This document shows, piece by piece, positions 33,717 through 41,721 of a DNA stretch of 47,558 bases. The first letter of the stretch is position 1. Every line of letters begins with the position of its first letter. A program made the position numbers and the translations under genes. Under the pieces are notes generated by a model. The model saw nothing but the letters and a program-made list of their open reading frames with translations, searched no databases and was not told the origin of the DNA. This DNA comes from an uncultured Ruminococcus sp. (GTDB taxonomy: Bacteria; Bacillota; Clostridia; Oscillospirales; Ruminococcaceae): the NCBI GenBank assembly GCA_937907215.1, contig CALESG010000156.1, forward strand, positions 1 through 47,558, written 5' to 3'.

Positions 33717-34584
33717 TATTATTTTGCTCCTTTTCTTTCAATGCCTTTTTTCTCTTTCGCACATTCTCTTCCTGAACACGTCTGCCGTCAGCTATAAGCA
33801 ATTGTAATGCTGTTTCGTCTTGTGTTTCAAGAGATGTTCTGTATTCTGATAAATGAGCGATCAACAGTTCCAGATGATGCAGCAAAAGAAGTCTGTTATC
33901 CATAAAAAGTGATGACCACATCTTTTCATCCATTGTAGCAACTCTTGTCATATCTTGAAAGCTGCCGCCTGAAAATGAAACAGCATCATCCATACAGTCA
34001 TCTTTTACATATGCACTTGATACAATATGTGCAAGCTGTGACGTATAAGCTATCATATCATCGTGTCTATGAGGTGTTGTCAATACTATCTTTCCAAAGC
34101 CCATTTCTTTTGCAAGAGATGATACCTTTTCAACCGCATCATTATTTGTACCATATGTTGGAGTAATAATAAAGTTTGCATTGTCAAAAAGATTTGGAAT
34201 ACTTGCATCGTAACCGCTTTTTTCACGTCCAGCCATAGGATGAGTACCAACATAATCTACGCCTATAATACGGCAGGCATTTGTAAATTCAAGTACCATC
34301 TGACCCTTTAGACCGCACATATCCATAAGAATAGAGCCTTTTTTGAGATATGGCAACGCTTTTTTCATACATGGCTGTGCTGCTCTCTGGTGCAGACAAA
34401 CTATACATATATCATATACTCCATCTTCCATTTTGCCTATGCCGTCAATCACGCCTTCGTTCATTGCAGTATTTAATATTGCTTCATCAATATCATAACC
34501 ATGAACTGTATAATCACATTTTCTCTTAAGCGTTTTACAAACAGAACCGCCTATAAGACCCATACCAACTACTAATATATTCAT
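33697..34584 (-). CDS. tyrA: Prephenate dehydrogenase
   Basis: Oxidises prephenate to 4-hydroxyphenylpyruvate in tyrosine synthesis. The NAD-binding motif is VVGMGLIGGSVCKTL (residues 5-19) followed by GYDID; the active-site stretch is GTHPMAGREKSGYD with the conserved His, and a second His region is HRHDDMIAYTSQLAH. The 295-aa length matches the short, ACT-less form. A five-codon mini-ORF (34581-34598) ends with a stop overlapping the start as ATGA; the only AAGGTG (34601-34606) lies 2 nt from the mini-ORF start and 16 nt from tyrA. The last 20 bases overlap prmA. Confidence 0.95.
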   Translation of the reverse strand: MNILVVGMGLIGGSVCKTLKRKCDYTVHGYDIDEAILNTAMNEGVIDGIGKMEDGVYDICIVCLHQRAAQPCMKKALPYLKKGSILMDMCGLKGQMVLEFTNACRIIGVDYVGTHPMAGREKSGYDASIPNLFDNANFIITPTYGTNNDAVEKVSSLAKEMGFGKIVLTTPHRHDDMIAYTSQLAHIVSSAYVKDDCMDDAVSFSGGSFQDMTRVATMDEKMWSSLFMDNRLLLLHHLELLIAHLSEYRTSLETQDETALQLLIADGRRVQEENVRKRKKALKEKEQNNNDLDES

Positions 34585-34940
34585 AATATTTTCAGCATTT
34601 CACCTTTCTGAATTTAATTTAGAAATATAAAAAACAAATGTTCCTGTCTATTGTATCACAATTTTCAAATAAGGTCAAGAAGTTTGTTGAAATACATAAT
34701 AGATCATCAGATTTTATATTTATTATATTTCATGCGAATTATTATGCATTCATCAAAAACATATTAAAAATAATTCAGCCATTAAACAAACCCAACAAAA
34801 TAATATCACAATTTAACAAAACACACATGATAGTTCACAAAATATGCGTGAATAAATAGTATATATATGATATAATATATAATAGCATTTATACAAAATA
34901 TACAAAACAATCAATTTTTTCAGTGAAGAAGGTTGGATAT
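34585..34940. other. AT-rich divergent intergenic region
   Basis: About 355 bp between tyrA (-) and the PEP-synthase-like gene (+). It holds the tyrA promoter (34650-34678), long A/T-rich stretches, and a TATAAT (34871-34876) that may serve the plus-strand gene, though no good -35 stands 17 bp before it. I see no gene here. Confidence 0.6.
34650..34678 (-). promoter_or_regulatory. Promoter of the tyrA-prmA-parC operon
   Basis: On the minus strand, TTGACC (34673-34678) and TACAAT (34650-34655) are separated by 17 bp, about 66 bp before the tyrA start. Confidence 0.7.
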
Positions 34941-36926
34941 ATGATTGTAGATCTTTTAAACTTTTGCAGATATTATCCCGGCACAGAAGCAGAAATTCTC
35001 TTTCATTTACAAGAAAAAAGAATAAACATGCCTCATTTCTTTTGCATAACTGAAAATTCATCAGAAGACGAACTTAATAATTATCTTCAAAATCACTTTC
35101 AGCATACTGACAGGTTTTTTGTAAGGCTTTCGCTGTCTTTAAAAAACGCAGGCATTATTGAAACTACCGAAACATCTGACATTGATTTATCATTAAAAGT
35201 TATATCTAAATCAGCATTGTCTTATACCGCTGACAAGCTTTTTTCTGAAGCAAAGGCTTTTTTGAAAAAAAATTATCCTAATCAAAATATAGATGAAGTT
35301 TCATTAAATATTATAGTGCAGGAAGTGATCAATCTCCCTATTCGTGGAGATATATATACAGTTTGCAAAGATGGACCTCTAAATGAAACCTTAATACATA
35401 TAAATAATGATATTGATATTGATACAAACGAGAAAATAGATACTGTTTACTGCCACAACAATACAGACGGCATATTATTTGGATATGAACCTGAAGGAAC
35501 CAAAAAGGCAAAATTTATTTTAATAAAGAATTTACTTGAAATATCAGAAGAAATAAAAAAAGTAATGAAAGACACTGAGCTGGATATTAAATTTATATCC
35601 GACTCTGATGGTGAAAAAATAAATATTATTTCAATCAAATATATGAGAGAATCAAAAGATGGTTCCTCTAAAATTATTTCACTGGATACAAAAGGTATAT
35701 GCAGATATTATCCCGGAATAACAGAACCGCTTACTGCCTCTATAGCCACTGCTATTGCTAAAAAGACTATAGAATATATGTTGATATACTCCGGTCTTGA
35801 TAAAAAATTATCTGATGATTTTATCGATTATTCTGTATATGTAAACGGCAGAATGTATTTTGATTTAGACAAAGTACATAAATTACAAAGTTTGCTTTAT
35901 TTAAATAGCGATGCAGATGAATTTATAGATTTAAATTTATTGCAGATAATTAAAAAATTAAGATATTTTCGCAGTATTTCAAAACTTAATAAAAAACACC
36001 GAATCGCTAAAAAAACAACTAAACTTTTAGGAGAAAATTTGAAACGCAGAGAAAAGCTTTGCAATGAAATGCGTTCCAAGCTTGATAATCTCTCTGATGA
36101 TTTAGAAGGTGTATCTGATGATGAAATTATTCGTTCTATTGAAACTATTTTGTTTGCCTTTTCAAAATGTATAAATGCAAATCAGTTAAATACCCTTTAT
36201 ATAGAGTTAAATAGAAAAATGATAAAGCGAAATAAAATAACTGATAAAAAATATAAAAAGCTTACAAATATAATCGATACATCGCTTTTATTTCAAACAG
36301 AACTCCGTAAGTATCAATATAATTTCCAAAGGCTTTTAAATAAATATCATATTCATATGGGACAAAACTTGGCTAAGAAAGGCTTGATTGAAAAATCTGA
36401 GGATATTTTCATGCTTACCTCTGATGAACTTATGACTATATATAATACGCCTGCTGTAAATGTAAAATCATTGATCCAAAAACGCAGAGCTGAATTCAAG
36501 TGGTATAAAAGTATGCCCGGATTTTCAAGGCTGTTATTTGTAGACAGTATAAAGAATGCTCCTTTGGGAGAGATAAATATTATAAGCACTGTGACAGACA
36601 AAAGTTATATAAGAGGAAGTGGTATGATAGCAGGAAAAGCAGAATATAAAGCTGTTTTATGCAAAGATAATATGATACCACAAAATTGTGAATCGGATAA
36701 AATTTATATTATAAATAAATTTAATGAATTCCCAATAGATATTAAAATAGGCGGGCTTATTATTATGGAGCGTCAAATGATCGCAAATATGAATCCGGAT
36801 ATTATAAGCAAAATTACATTTCCGGTAATATGCGGTGCAGAACACGCAGATTCAATAATTCATGAAAATGATATTGTTTCAATCAATGGTGACACCGGTG
36901 ATATATGTATAAAACACAAAATATAA
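34941..36926 (+). CDS. Divergent PEP-synthase / rifampin-phosphotransferase-like protein, probably inactive
   Basis: A 661-aa protein with the layout of PEP synthase or rifampin phosphotransferase but worn motifs. The N-terminal part resembles the ATP-binding domain only in outline (RLSLSLKNAGI where RSSATxED is expected; VQEVINLPIRGDIYT where VQxMVxxxxSGVxFT is expected). The middle (HIHMGQNLAKKGLIEKSEDI, then FMLTSDELM, then LIQKRRAEFKWY) closely matches the helical region of rifampin phosphotransferases. The C-terminus has a swivelling PEP-utiliser domain (RGSGMIAGKAE ... ISINGDTGDICI), but the phosphohistidine motif GGxxSHxAI is replaced by a segment containing MIANMNPDI, with no His. Phosphotransfer therefore seems unlikely. 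I choose ATG 34941 over GTG 34923. It is flanked by operons on the opposite strand and ends in a strong terminator. Confidence 0.75.
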   Translation: MIVDLLNFCRYYPGTEAEILFHLQEKRINMPHFFCITENSSEDELNNYLQNHFQHTDRFFVRLSLSLKNAGIIETTETSDIDLSLKVISKSALSYTADKLFSEAKAFLKKNYPNQNIDEVSLNIIVQEVINLPIRGDIYTVCKDGPLNETLIHINNDIDIDTNEKIDTVYCHNNTDGILFGYEPEGTKKAKFILIKNLLEISEEIKKVMKDTELDIKFISDSDGEKINIISIKYMRESKDGSSKIISLDTKGICRYYPGITEPLTASIATAIAKKTIEYMLIYSGLDKKLSDDFIDYSVYVNGRMYFDLDKVHKLQSLLYLNSDADEFIDLNLLQIIKKLRYFRSISKLNKKHRIAKKTTKLLGENLKRREKLCNEMRSKLDNLSDDLEGVSDDEIIRSIETILFAFSKCINANQLNTLYIELNRKMIKRNKITDKKYKKLTNIIDTSLLFQTELRKYQYNFQRLLNKYHIHMGQNLAKKGLIEKSEDIFMLTSDELMTIYNTPAVNVKSLIQKRRAEFKWYKSMPGFSRLLFVDSIKNAPLGEINIISTVTDKSYIRGSGMIAGKAEYKAVLCKDNMIPQNCESDKIYIINKFNEFPIDIKIGGLIIMERQMIANMNPDIISKITFPVICGAEHADSIIHENDIVSINGDTGDICIKHKI

Positions 36927-36934
36927 AATATAAG

Positions 36935-36996
36935 AAAATCCGTTTTAAGACTTGTATTTAACACTTACGTTAAACTTGCTTAAAACGGATTTTTTA
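36935..36996. terminator. Terminator after the PEP-synthase-like gene
   Basis: The stem AAAATCCGTTTTAAG pairs with CTTAAAACGGATTTT, with further inner pairing (TTTAAC/GTTAAA), and is followed by T-rich sequence. Symmetric A/T runs suggest it can also act on the minus strand for the glycosyltransferase operon. Confidence 0.85.
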
Positions 36997-36998
36997 TC

Positions 36999-37143
36999 AG
37001 AGATTGTGTTTATAGGTGGAGTATGCAGATTGCTGACAAGGAAAAAACACGAAGGAATACTTTCGTATTGCAAGTGTTTTTGACAAAGTTCAGCATACAA
37101 ATTTGCCGAAAATACGTGTGCTGAACCTATGAACACAAGCTCT
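36999..37143 (+). repeat. Palindromic repeat element, family B copy 2 (145 bp)
   Basis: Left end AGAGATTGTGTTTATAGG and right end CCTATGAACACAAGCTCT are inverted repeats, matching the element at 1009-1172 in ends and interior. Its last base coincides with the first base of the glycosyltransferase stop codon on the plus-strand map, so it sits immediately after that gene and beside a terminator. Confidence 0.7.
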
Positions 37144-38168
37144 TAATTAAATGCTACTATCTTCTGTGCAATATCATATCCTTTAACAGTTAACTTGCGT
37201 CCTGCTTTGCCGGGAAGCATTGTAAGACCGCTGAGCGTGAATCCTCTAAGATAATAATAAATATTCGGATCAAATGATTTTACTTCTTCCCAAAGTTCTT
37301 TTCTCTTTTTAAGTGCTTCTTCTGTACCTATTTTTAAAAGGTAAACATTGCATATTGTCATCATGATAGATAAAAATCTAAGCTGATACATCTCAAGTTT
37401 TCTTGACAAACTGCGGCAAGCTCTCATATCTACATTCTTCAATATATATTTAGTTATGTAGATCTGTTGGTCAATACGTTTTATATGGACGCTTTCATTA
37501 ACAGACTGGTCTTCTCTTCCTATAAAATAGTGATATAAATCAATATCAAGATAACATATCTTCTTTACAAGATAGAGTGGCTGTACAGAAAAGATATTAT
37601 CCACATAAAACATATGTTCGGGAAGAGTGACATTCGCTTCTCTTAGTATTTCTGTTCTAAAATAAAGAGCATGCATAATTAGATACTGGGATGGCAAAAA
37701 TGGTTTCATATCGCTCCATGATGAAAGCTTGCCATGCTTAAAAATATTTCTATAGCTTGTCTTGTGGCTTTTTTCAGGTTCATACATATGGTCATAAATA
37801 TAATTTGCTATAACAAGATCAAGTGTGATCCCTATTTTTTCCCAATAACGCAAGCTGTTCATAAACTTTTTCAAAGCAGACTTATCAAGCCAGTCATCTG
37901 AATCTACAACTTTAAAATATTTGCCGACAGCAAGTTCAAGTCCCTTATTTACACCCGAGCCATGACCTCCGTTTTCCTTATCAACAGCACGTACTATATT
38001 AGGATATAATTTTTCATATTGATGTGCTATCATTCCGGTACGGTCAGAAGAACCGTCATTGATAATAATTATTTCTGCGTCTTCTCCTGCAATTAAAAGA
38101 GAATTTATACAACGTTCCATGTAATCTTCTGAATTATAACACGGAACAACAAATGTTATAAGTTTCAT
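37143..38168 (-). CDS. Family 2 glycosyltransferase
   Basis: A GT-A enzyme that transfers a sugar from a nucleotide donor to a glycan or lipid. The N-terminus ITFVVPCYNSEDYMERCINSLL starts the fold. The nucleotide-binding IIIINDGSSDRTG and GGHGSGVNKGLELAVGKYFKVVDSDDW contain the DxD-like metal motif. The C-terminal 130 residues are helical, with no clear membrane span. At 341 aa it is typical of cell-surface polysaccharide enzymes. It is the last gene of the phosphatidyltransferase - OGG - parE-like operon, 21 bp after parE. Confidence 0.92.
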   Translation of the reverse strand: MKLITFVVPCYNSEDYMERCINSLLIAGEDAEIIIINDGSSDRTGMIAHQYEKLYPNIVRAVDKENGGHGSGVNKGLELAVGKYFKVVDSDDWLDKSALKKFMNSLRYWEKIGITLDLVIANYIYDHMYEPEKSHKTSYRNIFKHGKLSSWSDMKPFLPSQYLIMHALYFRTEILREANVTLPEHMFYVDNIFSVQPLYLVKKICYLDIDLYHYFIGREDQSVNESVHIKRIDQQIYITKYILKNVDMRACRSLSRKLEMYQLRFLSIMMTICNVYLLKIGTEEALKKRKELWEEVKSFDPNIYYYLRGFTLSGLTMLPGKAGRKLTVKGYDIAQKIVAFN

Positions 38169-38189
38169 AATTTCAAAAGCTCCTTTTTA

Positions 38190-40172
38190 TTAGCTGACAT
38201 CTGCCATCTCAAGATAGTCAGCTCCATACTCTGCAATAAAGTCTTTTCTTCCTTGTAGATCATCGCCAAGGAGGAGGTCAAACATATGTGCCGTTTCTTC
38301 AACACCTGATGGTGTTACACGTATAAGTCTTCTTGTATCCGGATTCATAGTAGTAAGAGCCATCATATCAGCTTCATTTTCTCCAAGACCTTTAGAACGC
38401 TGAATTGTGCATTTTTTTCCTTTTATCTTATCAAGTATTTTTGTTTTTTCTTTTTCTGTATATGCAAAATAAGTCTTATCCTTTGTGGTTATTTCAAATA
38501 ACGGAGATTCTGCAATATATACATAACCCTTTTCTATAAGAGTAGGTGTAAGTCTATAAAGCATTGTAAGAATAAGAGTGCGTATTTGAAATCCGTCAAC
38601 ATCAGCATCGGTACATATAACTATTTTATTCCATCTTAGTCCGTCAAGATTAAATGATGACAGTTCCTTGTTAGACTTAGTTTTTACTTCAACTCCACAT
38701 CCTAGAAGTTTTATAATATCAGTTATAATATCATTTTTAAAAATACGAACATAGTCAGCCTTAAGGCAGTTTAATATCTTTCCTCGTACAGGAATAACAG
38801 CTTGAAATTCAGCATCTCTTGCCATTTTTACAGAACCAAGTGCAGAATCACCCTCTACTATATAAAGTTCTCTTTTTGATAGATCCTTGCTTCGGCAGTC
38901 AACAAATTTCTCGATTCTGTTTGTAAGATCAACATTTCCGGCAAGATTCTTTTTCATATTAAGTCTTGTCTTTTCAGCATTTTCACGGCTTCGCTTATTT
39001 ATTATAACTTGTTCAGCAATTTTTAAAGCTTCATCAGGATTTTCTATAAAATATACTTCAAGCTGATGCTTTAAAAAATCCGTCATTGCTTCATATATAA
39101 ATTTATTTGTTATAGCCTTTTTAGTCTGATTTTCATAAGACGTTTGAGTAGAAAAACTGGAAGATACAAGCACAAGACAATCTTCTATATCAGAAAATGT
39201 GACTTTTCCTTCATTTTTTAGATATTTATTATTCTGCTTAAGATAACTGTCGATTTGAGAAACAAACGCTTGTTTTACTGCACGTTCCGGTGAACCGCCG
39301 TGTTCAAGAAAACTTGAATTATGATAATATTCTGTCTTTTGTATTCTATTAGAAAATGTTAGTGCAACAGAAAGCTTTACCTTATAATCAGGTTTATCCT
39401 CACGGTCACGGCCTTCCCTTTCACAGCTCCATGTCTGGAAAGATGTTAAAGCTGTATCACCTGCAATTTCCTTTACATAATCCGCAATGCCGTTTTCATA
39501 AAGGAATCTCTCCTCTAAAAAACTTCCGTCTTCCTGCTGACTTTTATATATAAATAAAAGATTTGGATTTACAACAGCCTGACGTTTTAAAACATCACGA
39601 AAATATTCATCAGGAACGTTTATTTCAGTGAATACATCAAGATCAGGACGCCATCTGGTACGTGTTCCTGTTTGATGAGAACGTGCAGCTTTTTTCTTTA
39701 GTCCGCCTATATTTATACCCTTTTCAAAATGAAGATTATATTTATATCCATCACGATATATTTCAGAATCCATATATTCAGATGAAAACTGAGTAGCACA
39801 AAGGCCTAAACCATTTAATCCTAAAGAATATTCATAATTATCAGCATCTGTATTATACTTTCCGCCTGCATAAAGCTCACAATAAACAAGTTCCCAATTG
39901 TAACGCTCTTCATTCTTATTGTAATCAACCGGACAGCCACGTCCAAAGTCCTCTACTTCTATTGAATGGTCATTATACCGTGTTATAATTATCTCACTTC
40001 CAAAACCGGAACGTGCTTCATCAATAGCGTTTGATATAACTTCAAATATAGAATGTGCACAGCCATCAAGTCCATCAGAACCGAATATAACACCCGGTCG
40101 TTTTCTAACTTTGTCAGGCCCTTTGAGCATTGTTATACTTTCATTATCATACGTTGGTGTTTTCTTTGCCAT
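38190..40172 (-). CDS. parE: Type IIA topoisomerase subunit B (ParE/GyrB-like)
   Basis: The ATPase subunit that pairs with the A subunit encoded at 30484-32721. The GHKL ATPase begins with KVRKRPGVIFGS and has NAIDEA (Mg-ligand Asn/Glu) and VEDFGRGCPV. The transducer domain includes HGGSPERAVKQAF. The TOPRIM domain has ELYIVEGDSALGSVKMARD, PVRGKILNC and DADVDGFQIRTL, and the C-terminus reads QRSKGLGENEADMM. At 660 aa it is standard. Unusual residues (DFGRGCP for DNGRGIP, EGDSALGS for EGDSAGGS) mark it as the divergent clostridial second topoisomerase rather than gyrase proper. Confidence 0.9.
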   Translation of the reverse strand: MAKKTPTYDNESITMLKGPDKVRKRPGVIFGSDGLDGCAHSIFEVISNAIDEARSGFGSEIIITRYNDHSIEVEDFGRGCPVDYNKNEERYNWELVYCELYAGGKYNTDADNYEYSLGLNGLGLCATQFSSEYMDSEIYRDGYKYNLHFEKGINIGGLKKKAARSHQTGTRTRWRPDLDVFTEINVPDEYFRDVLKRQAVVNPNLLFIYKSQQEDGSFLEERFLYENGIADYVKEIAGDTALTSFQTWSCEREGRDREDKPDYKVKLSVALTFSNRIQKTEYYHNSSFLEHGGSPERAVKQAFVSQIDSYLKQNNKYLKNEGKVTFSDIEDCLVLVSSSFSTQTSYENQTKKAITNKFIYEAMTDFLKHQLEVYFIENPDEALKIAEQVIINKRSRENAEKTRLNMKKNLAGNVDLTNRIEKFVDCRSKDLSKRELYIVEGDSALGSVKMARDAEFQAVIPVRGKILNCLKADYVRIFKNDIITDIIKLLGCGVEVKTKSNKELSSFNLDGLRWNKIVICTDADVDGFQIRTLILTMLYRLTPTLIEKGYVYIAESPLFEITTKDKTYFAYTEKEKTKILDKIKGKKCTIQRSKGLGENEADMMALTTMNPDTRRLIRVTPSGVEETAHMFDLLLGDDLQGRKDFIAEYGADYLEMADVS

Positions 40173-40180
40173 AATAAAAT

Positions 40181-40972
40181 TTATACCTCCAAAGCCTTGT
40201 TAAGACTTCTTTCATAGTAAAATAAATATTGCTGTAATATTCCAGCACCTCCAAGACTTTTTTCTTCAGGAAAATGTCCGCCAAAATGTTCGCTCTCAAT
40301 TCTTTTTATCCATACATCACGTGGAAATGCATCCCGCAGTCCAAGACTAAAAAGACATATGCAATCAGAAACTTTAGGTCCTACTCCTGAAAGCTTCTGT
40401 AAAATCGACTTTGCTTCCTTATATGATTTACCTTTAAGCTGCTCATGAACATTATGCTCCATAAAATATTTGGCTGTACTTAAAATATATTTATCACGAT
40501 AACCTACTCCGCATTTACGTAAATTTTCTGCTCCCAAAGAATATATCTCGTCCGGATTTGGAAATCTTCCAAATGTTTCACACAGCAAACCCAAAATTTT
40601 ACGTATTCTTGGAATATTATTATTTGCACTTATTATAAAACTTATTGTAGTTTCCCACAGATCTTGTTTTAGTATGCGAACTCCCTTTGCACATTCACAG
40701 GCAGCTGTAAGATAATCAGAACCTATTTCTGCCGATGCACATTCTGCGTGATTGGCATAATCAAATGAAAGATCAAAGTAATCTTTCCAAATATCAGAAA
40801 ACTCTTTTTCAGTGCAGTCAAGATAAATTTTTTTATCAGTTTCTTGAAACAATATCAGCTCTTTTTCAAACGCCGGTATAAGAAAACTTCCGTCTTCTCT
40901 CTTCTTCCAGCGAAAGCATTGACCGCTTAGATGAATCTTTTCAGCCGAAAACCAATCATTTTCAATATACAT
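40181..40972 (-). CDS. 8-oxoguanine DNA glycosylase/lyase (OGG1 type)
   Basis: Base-excision repair enzyme removing oxidised guanine. The N-terminal OGG-N-like domain is short (SGQCFRWKKREDGSFLIPAF). The HhH-GPD domain starts at WETTISFIISANNNIPRIRKI. The helix-hairpin-helix LSGVGPKVSDCICLFSLG contains the lyase Lys, and AFPRDVWIKRI contains the catalytic Asp. At 263 aa it matches bacterial OGG homologues such as those in Clostridium. It sits eight bases upstream of the parE-like start in the same operon. Confidence 0.93.
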   Translation of the reverse strand: MYIENDWFSAEKIHLSGQCFRWKKREDGSFLIPAFEKELILFQETDKKIYLDCTEKEFSDIWKDYFDLSFDYANHAECASAEIGSDYLTAACECAKGVRILKQDLWETTISFIISANNNIPRIRKILGLLCETFGRFPNPDEIYSLGAENLRKCGVGYRDKYILSTAKYFMEHNVHEQLKGKSYKEAKSILQKLSGVGPKVSDCICLFSLGLRDAFPRDVWIKRIESEHFGGHFPEEKSLGGAGILQQYLFYYERSLNKALEV

Positions 40973-41008
40973 AAAATAAAAACCTCTGTTTGTTATTAGA
41001 ACTTGTTA

Positions 41009-41557
41009 TTAAAGCTTTTTAAATACAAAAAAGTATCCTACCCATGAAACTATCAAACATATAGAACATATCGCTGTTAACAGATATACAATTACAGACG
41101 GCATAAATGGAAACAGCACAAGAATTATCATCGCTATAAAAAGAACACTTGTGCTGATCTTGCCAAACATCTTGGCACCGCCCAGCTTTTTATTTTTTGT
41201 TTTAATCTTATAAATATTCATAACTCCCATATATGTTTCCTTACATATAAGTATACATACAGGAATGATAAAGATCCTATATCGTGTACAAAGACAACTT
41301 GCAACCGCAATATGTGTGAGCTTATCGGCAATTGGATCAAGTGCTATTCCAAGTTCACTTATCATATTAAATTTGCGTGCTATCTTTCCGTCAAGAAGGT
41401 CGCTGAGTGAAGATATACCAAGTGCCAATGCAGCATAAAAGTATTCCAGATTAGTTTCAGCTTTAACATATAAAATAATGAACACAGGAATCAATAAAAT
41501 CCTTATATAACTTAAAATATTTGGAATATAGAAAATTTCCTTTTTGTTTATCTGCAT
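41009..41557 (-). CDS. CDP-alcohol phosphatidyltransferase (PgsA-like)
   Basis: An integral membrane enzyme of phospholipid head-group synthesis, probably CDP-diacylglycerol--glycerol-3-phosphate phosphatidyltransferase. The catalytic signature D-x2-D-G-x2-A-R-x8-G-x3-D-x3-D is complete (DLLDGKIARKF...GIALDPIAD, about residues 53-77), and about five membrane segments are visible. At 182 aa it is of normal length. It is the promoter-proximal gene of the operon with OGG, parE-like and GT2. The exact acceptor alcohol (glycerol phosphate versus inositol or serine) cannot be proved here. Confidence 0.9.
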   Translation of the reverse strand: MQINKKEIFYIPNILSYIRILLIPVFIILYVKAETNLEYFYAALALGISSLSDLLDGKIARKFNMISELGIALDPIADKLTHIAVASCLCTRYRIFIIPVCILICKETYMGVMNIYKIKTKNKKLGGAKMFGKISTSVLFIAMIILVLFPFMPSVIVYLLTAICSICLIVSWVGYFFVFKKL

Positions 41558-41592
41558 ACTATTCCTCCGTTCAATTTTTTACCATAAGATTT

Positions 41593-41621
41593 ATTATACT
41601 ATATATTTAAAGAAAATGCAA
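41593..41621 (-). promoter_or_regulatory. Promoter of the phosphatidyltransferase operon
   Basis: On the minus strand, TTGCAT (41616-41621) and TATAAT (41593-41598) are separated by 17 bp. Confidence 0.75.
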
Positions 41622-41659
41622 GTACTGATTTTTTATTTTTCAATATATGCAATATAAAG

Positions 41660-41700
41660 GCTCTCCCATTATATAATAATTACAAACAGGAGAGCTTTTG
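41660..41700 (-). terminator. Possible terminator of the minus-strand Wzz-like gene
   Basis: GCTCTCC and GGAGAGC form a 7-bp stem around a 22-nt AT-rich loop, 27 bases after the stop codon. The trailing T-run on the minus strand is weak (CTTTATATT). Confidence 0.5.
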
Positions 41701-41721
41701 TTATTTATTATTTATAAAAAA

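Noticed and set aside
34923..34940. GTG start six codons upstream for the PEP-synthase-like gene
   Set aside because: No ribosome binding site precedes it, whereas ATG 34941 has AAGG at a usable distance.
40985..41005. AGAACTTGTTATTA resembling a family B repeat end
   Set aside because: Only the first nine bases match, and there is no partner inverted repeat nearby.
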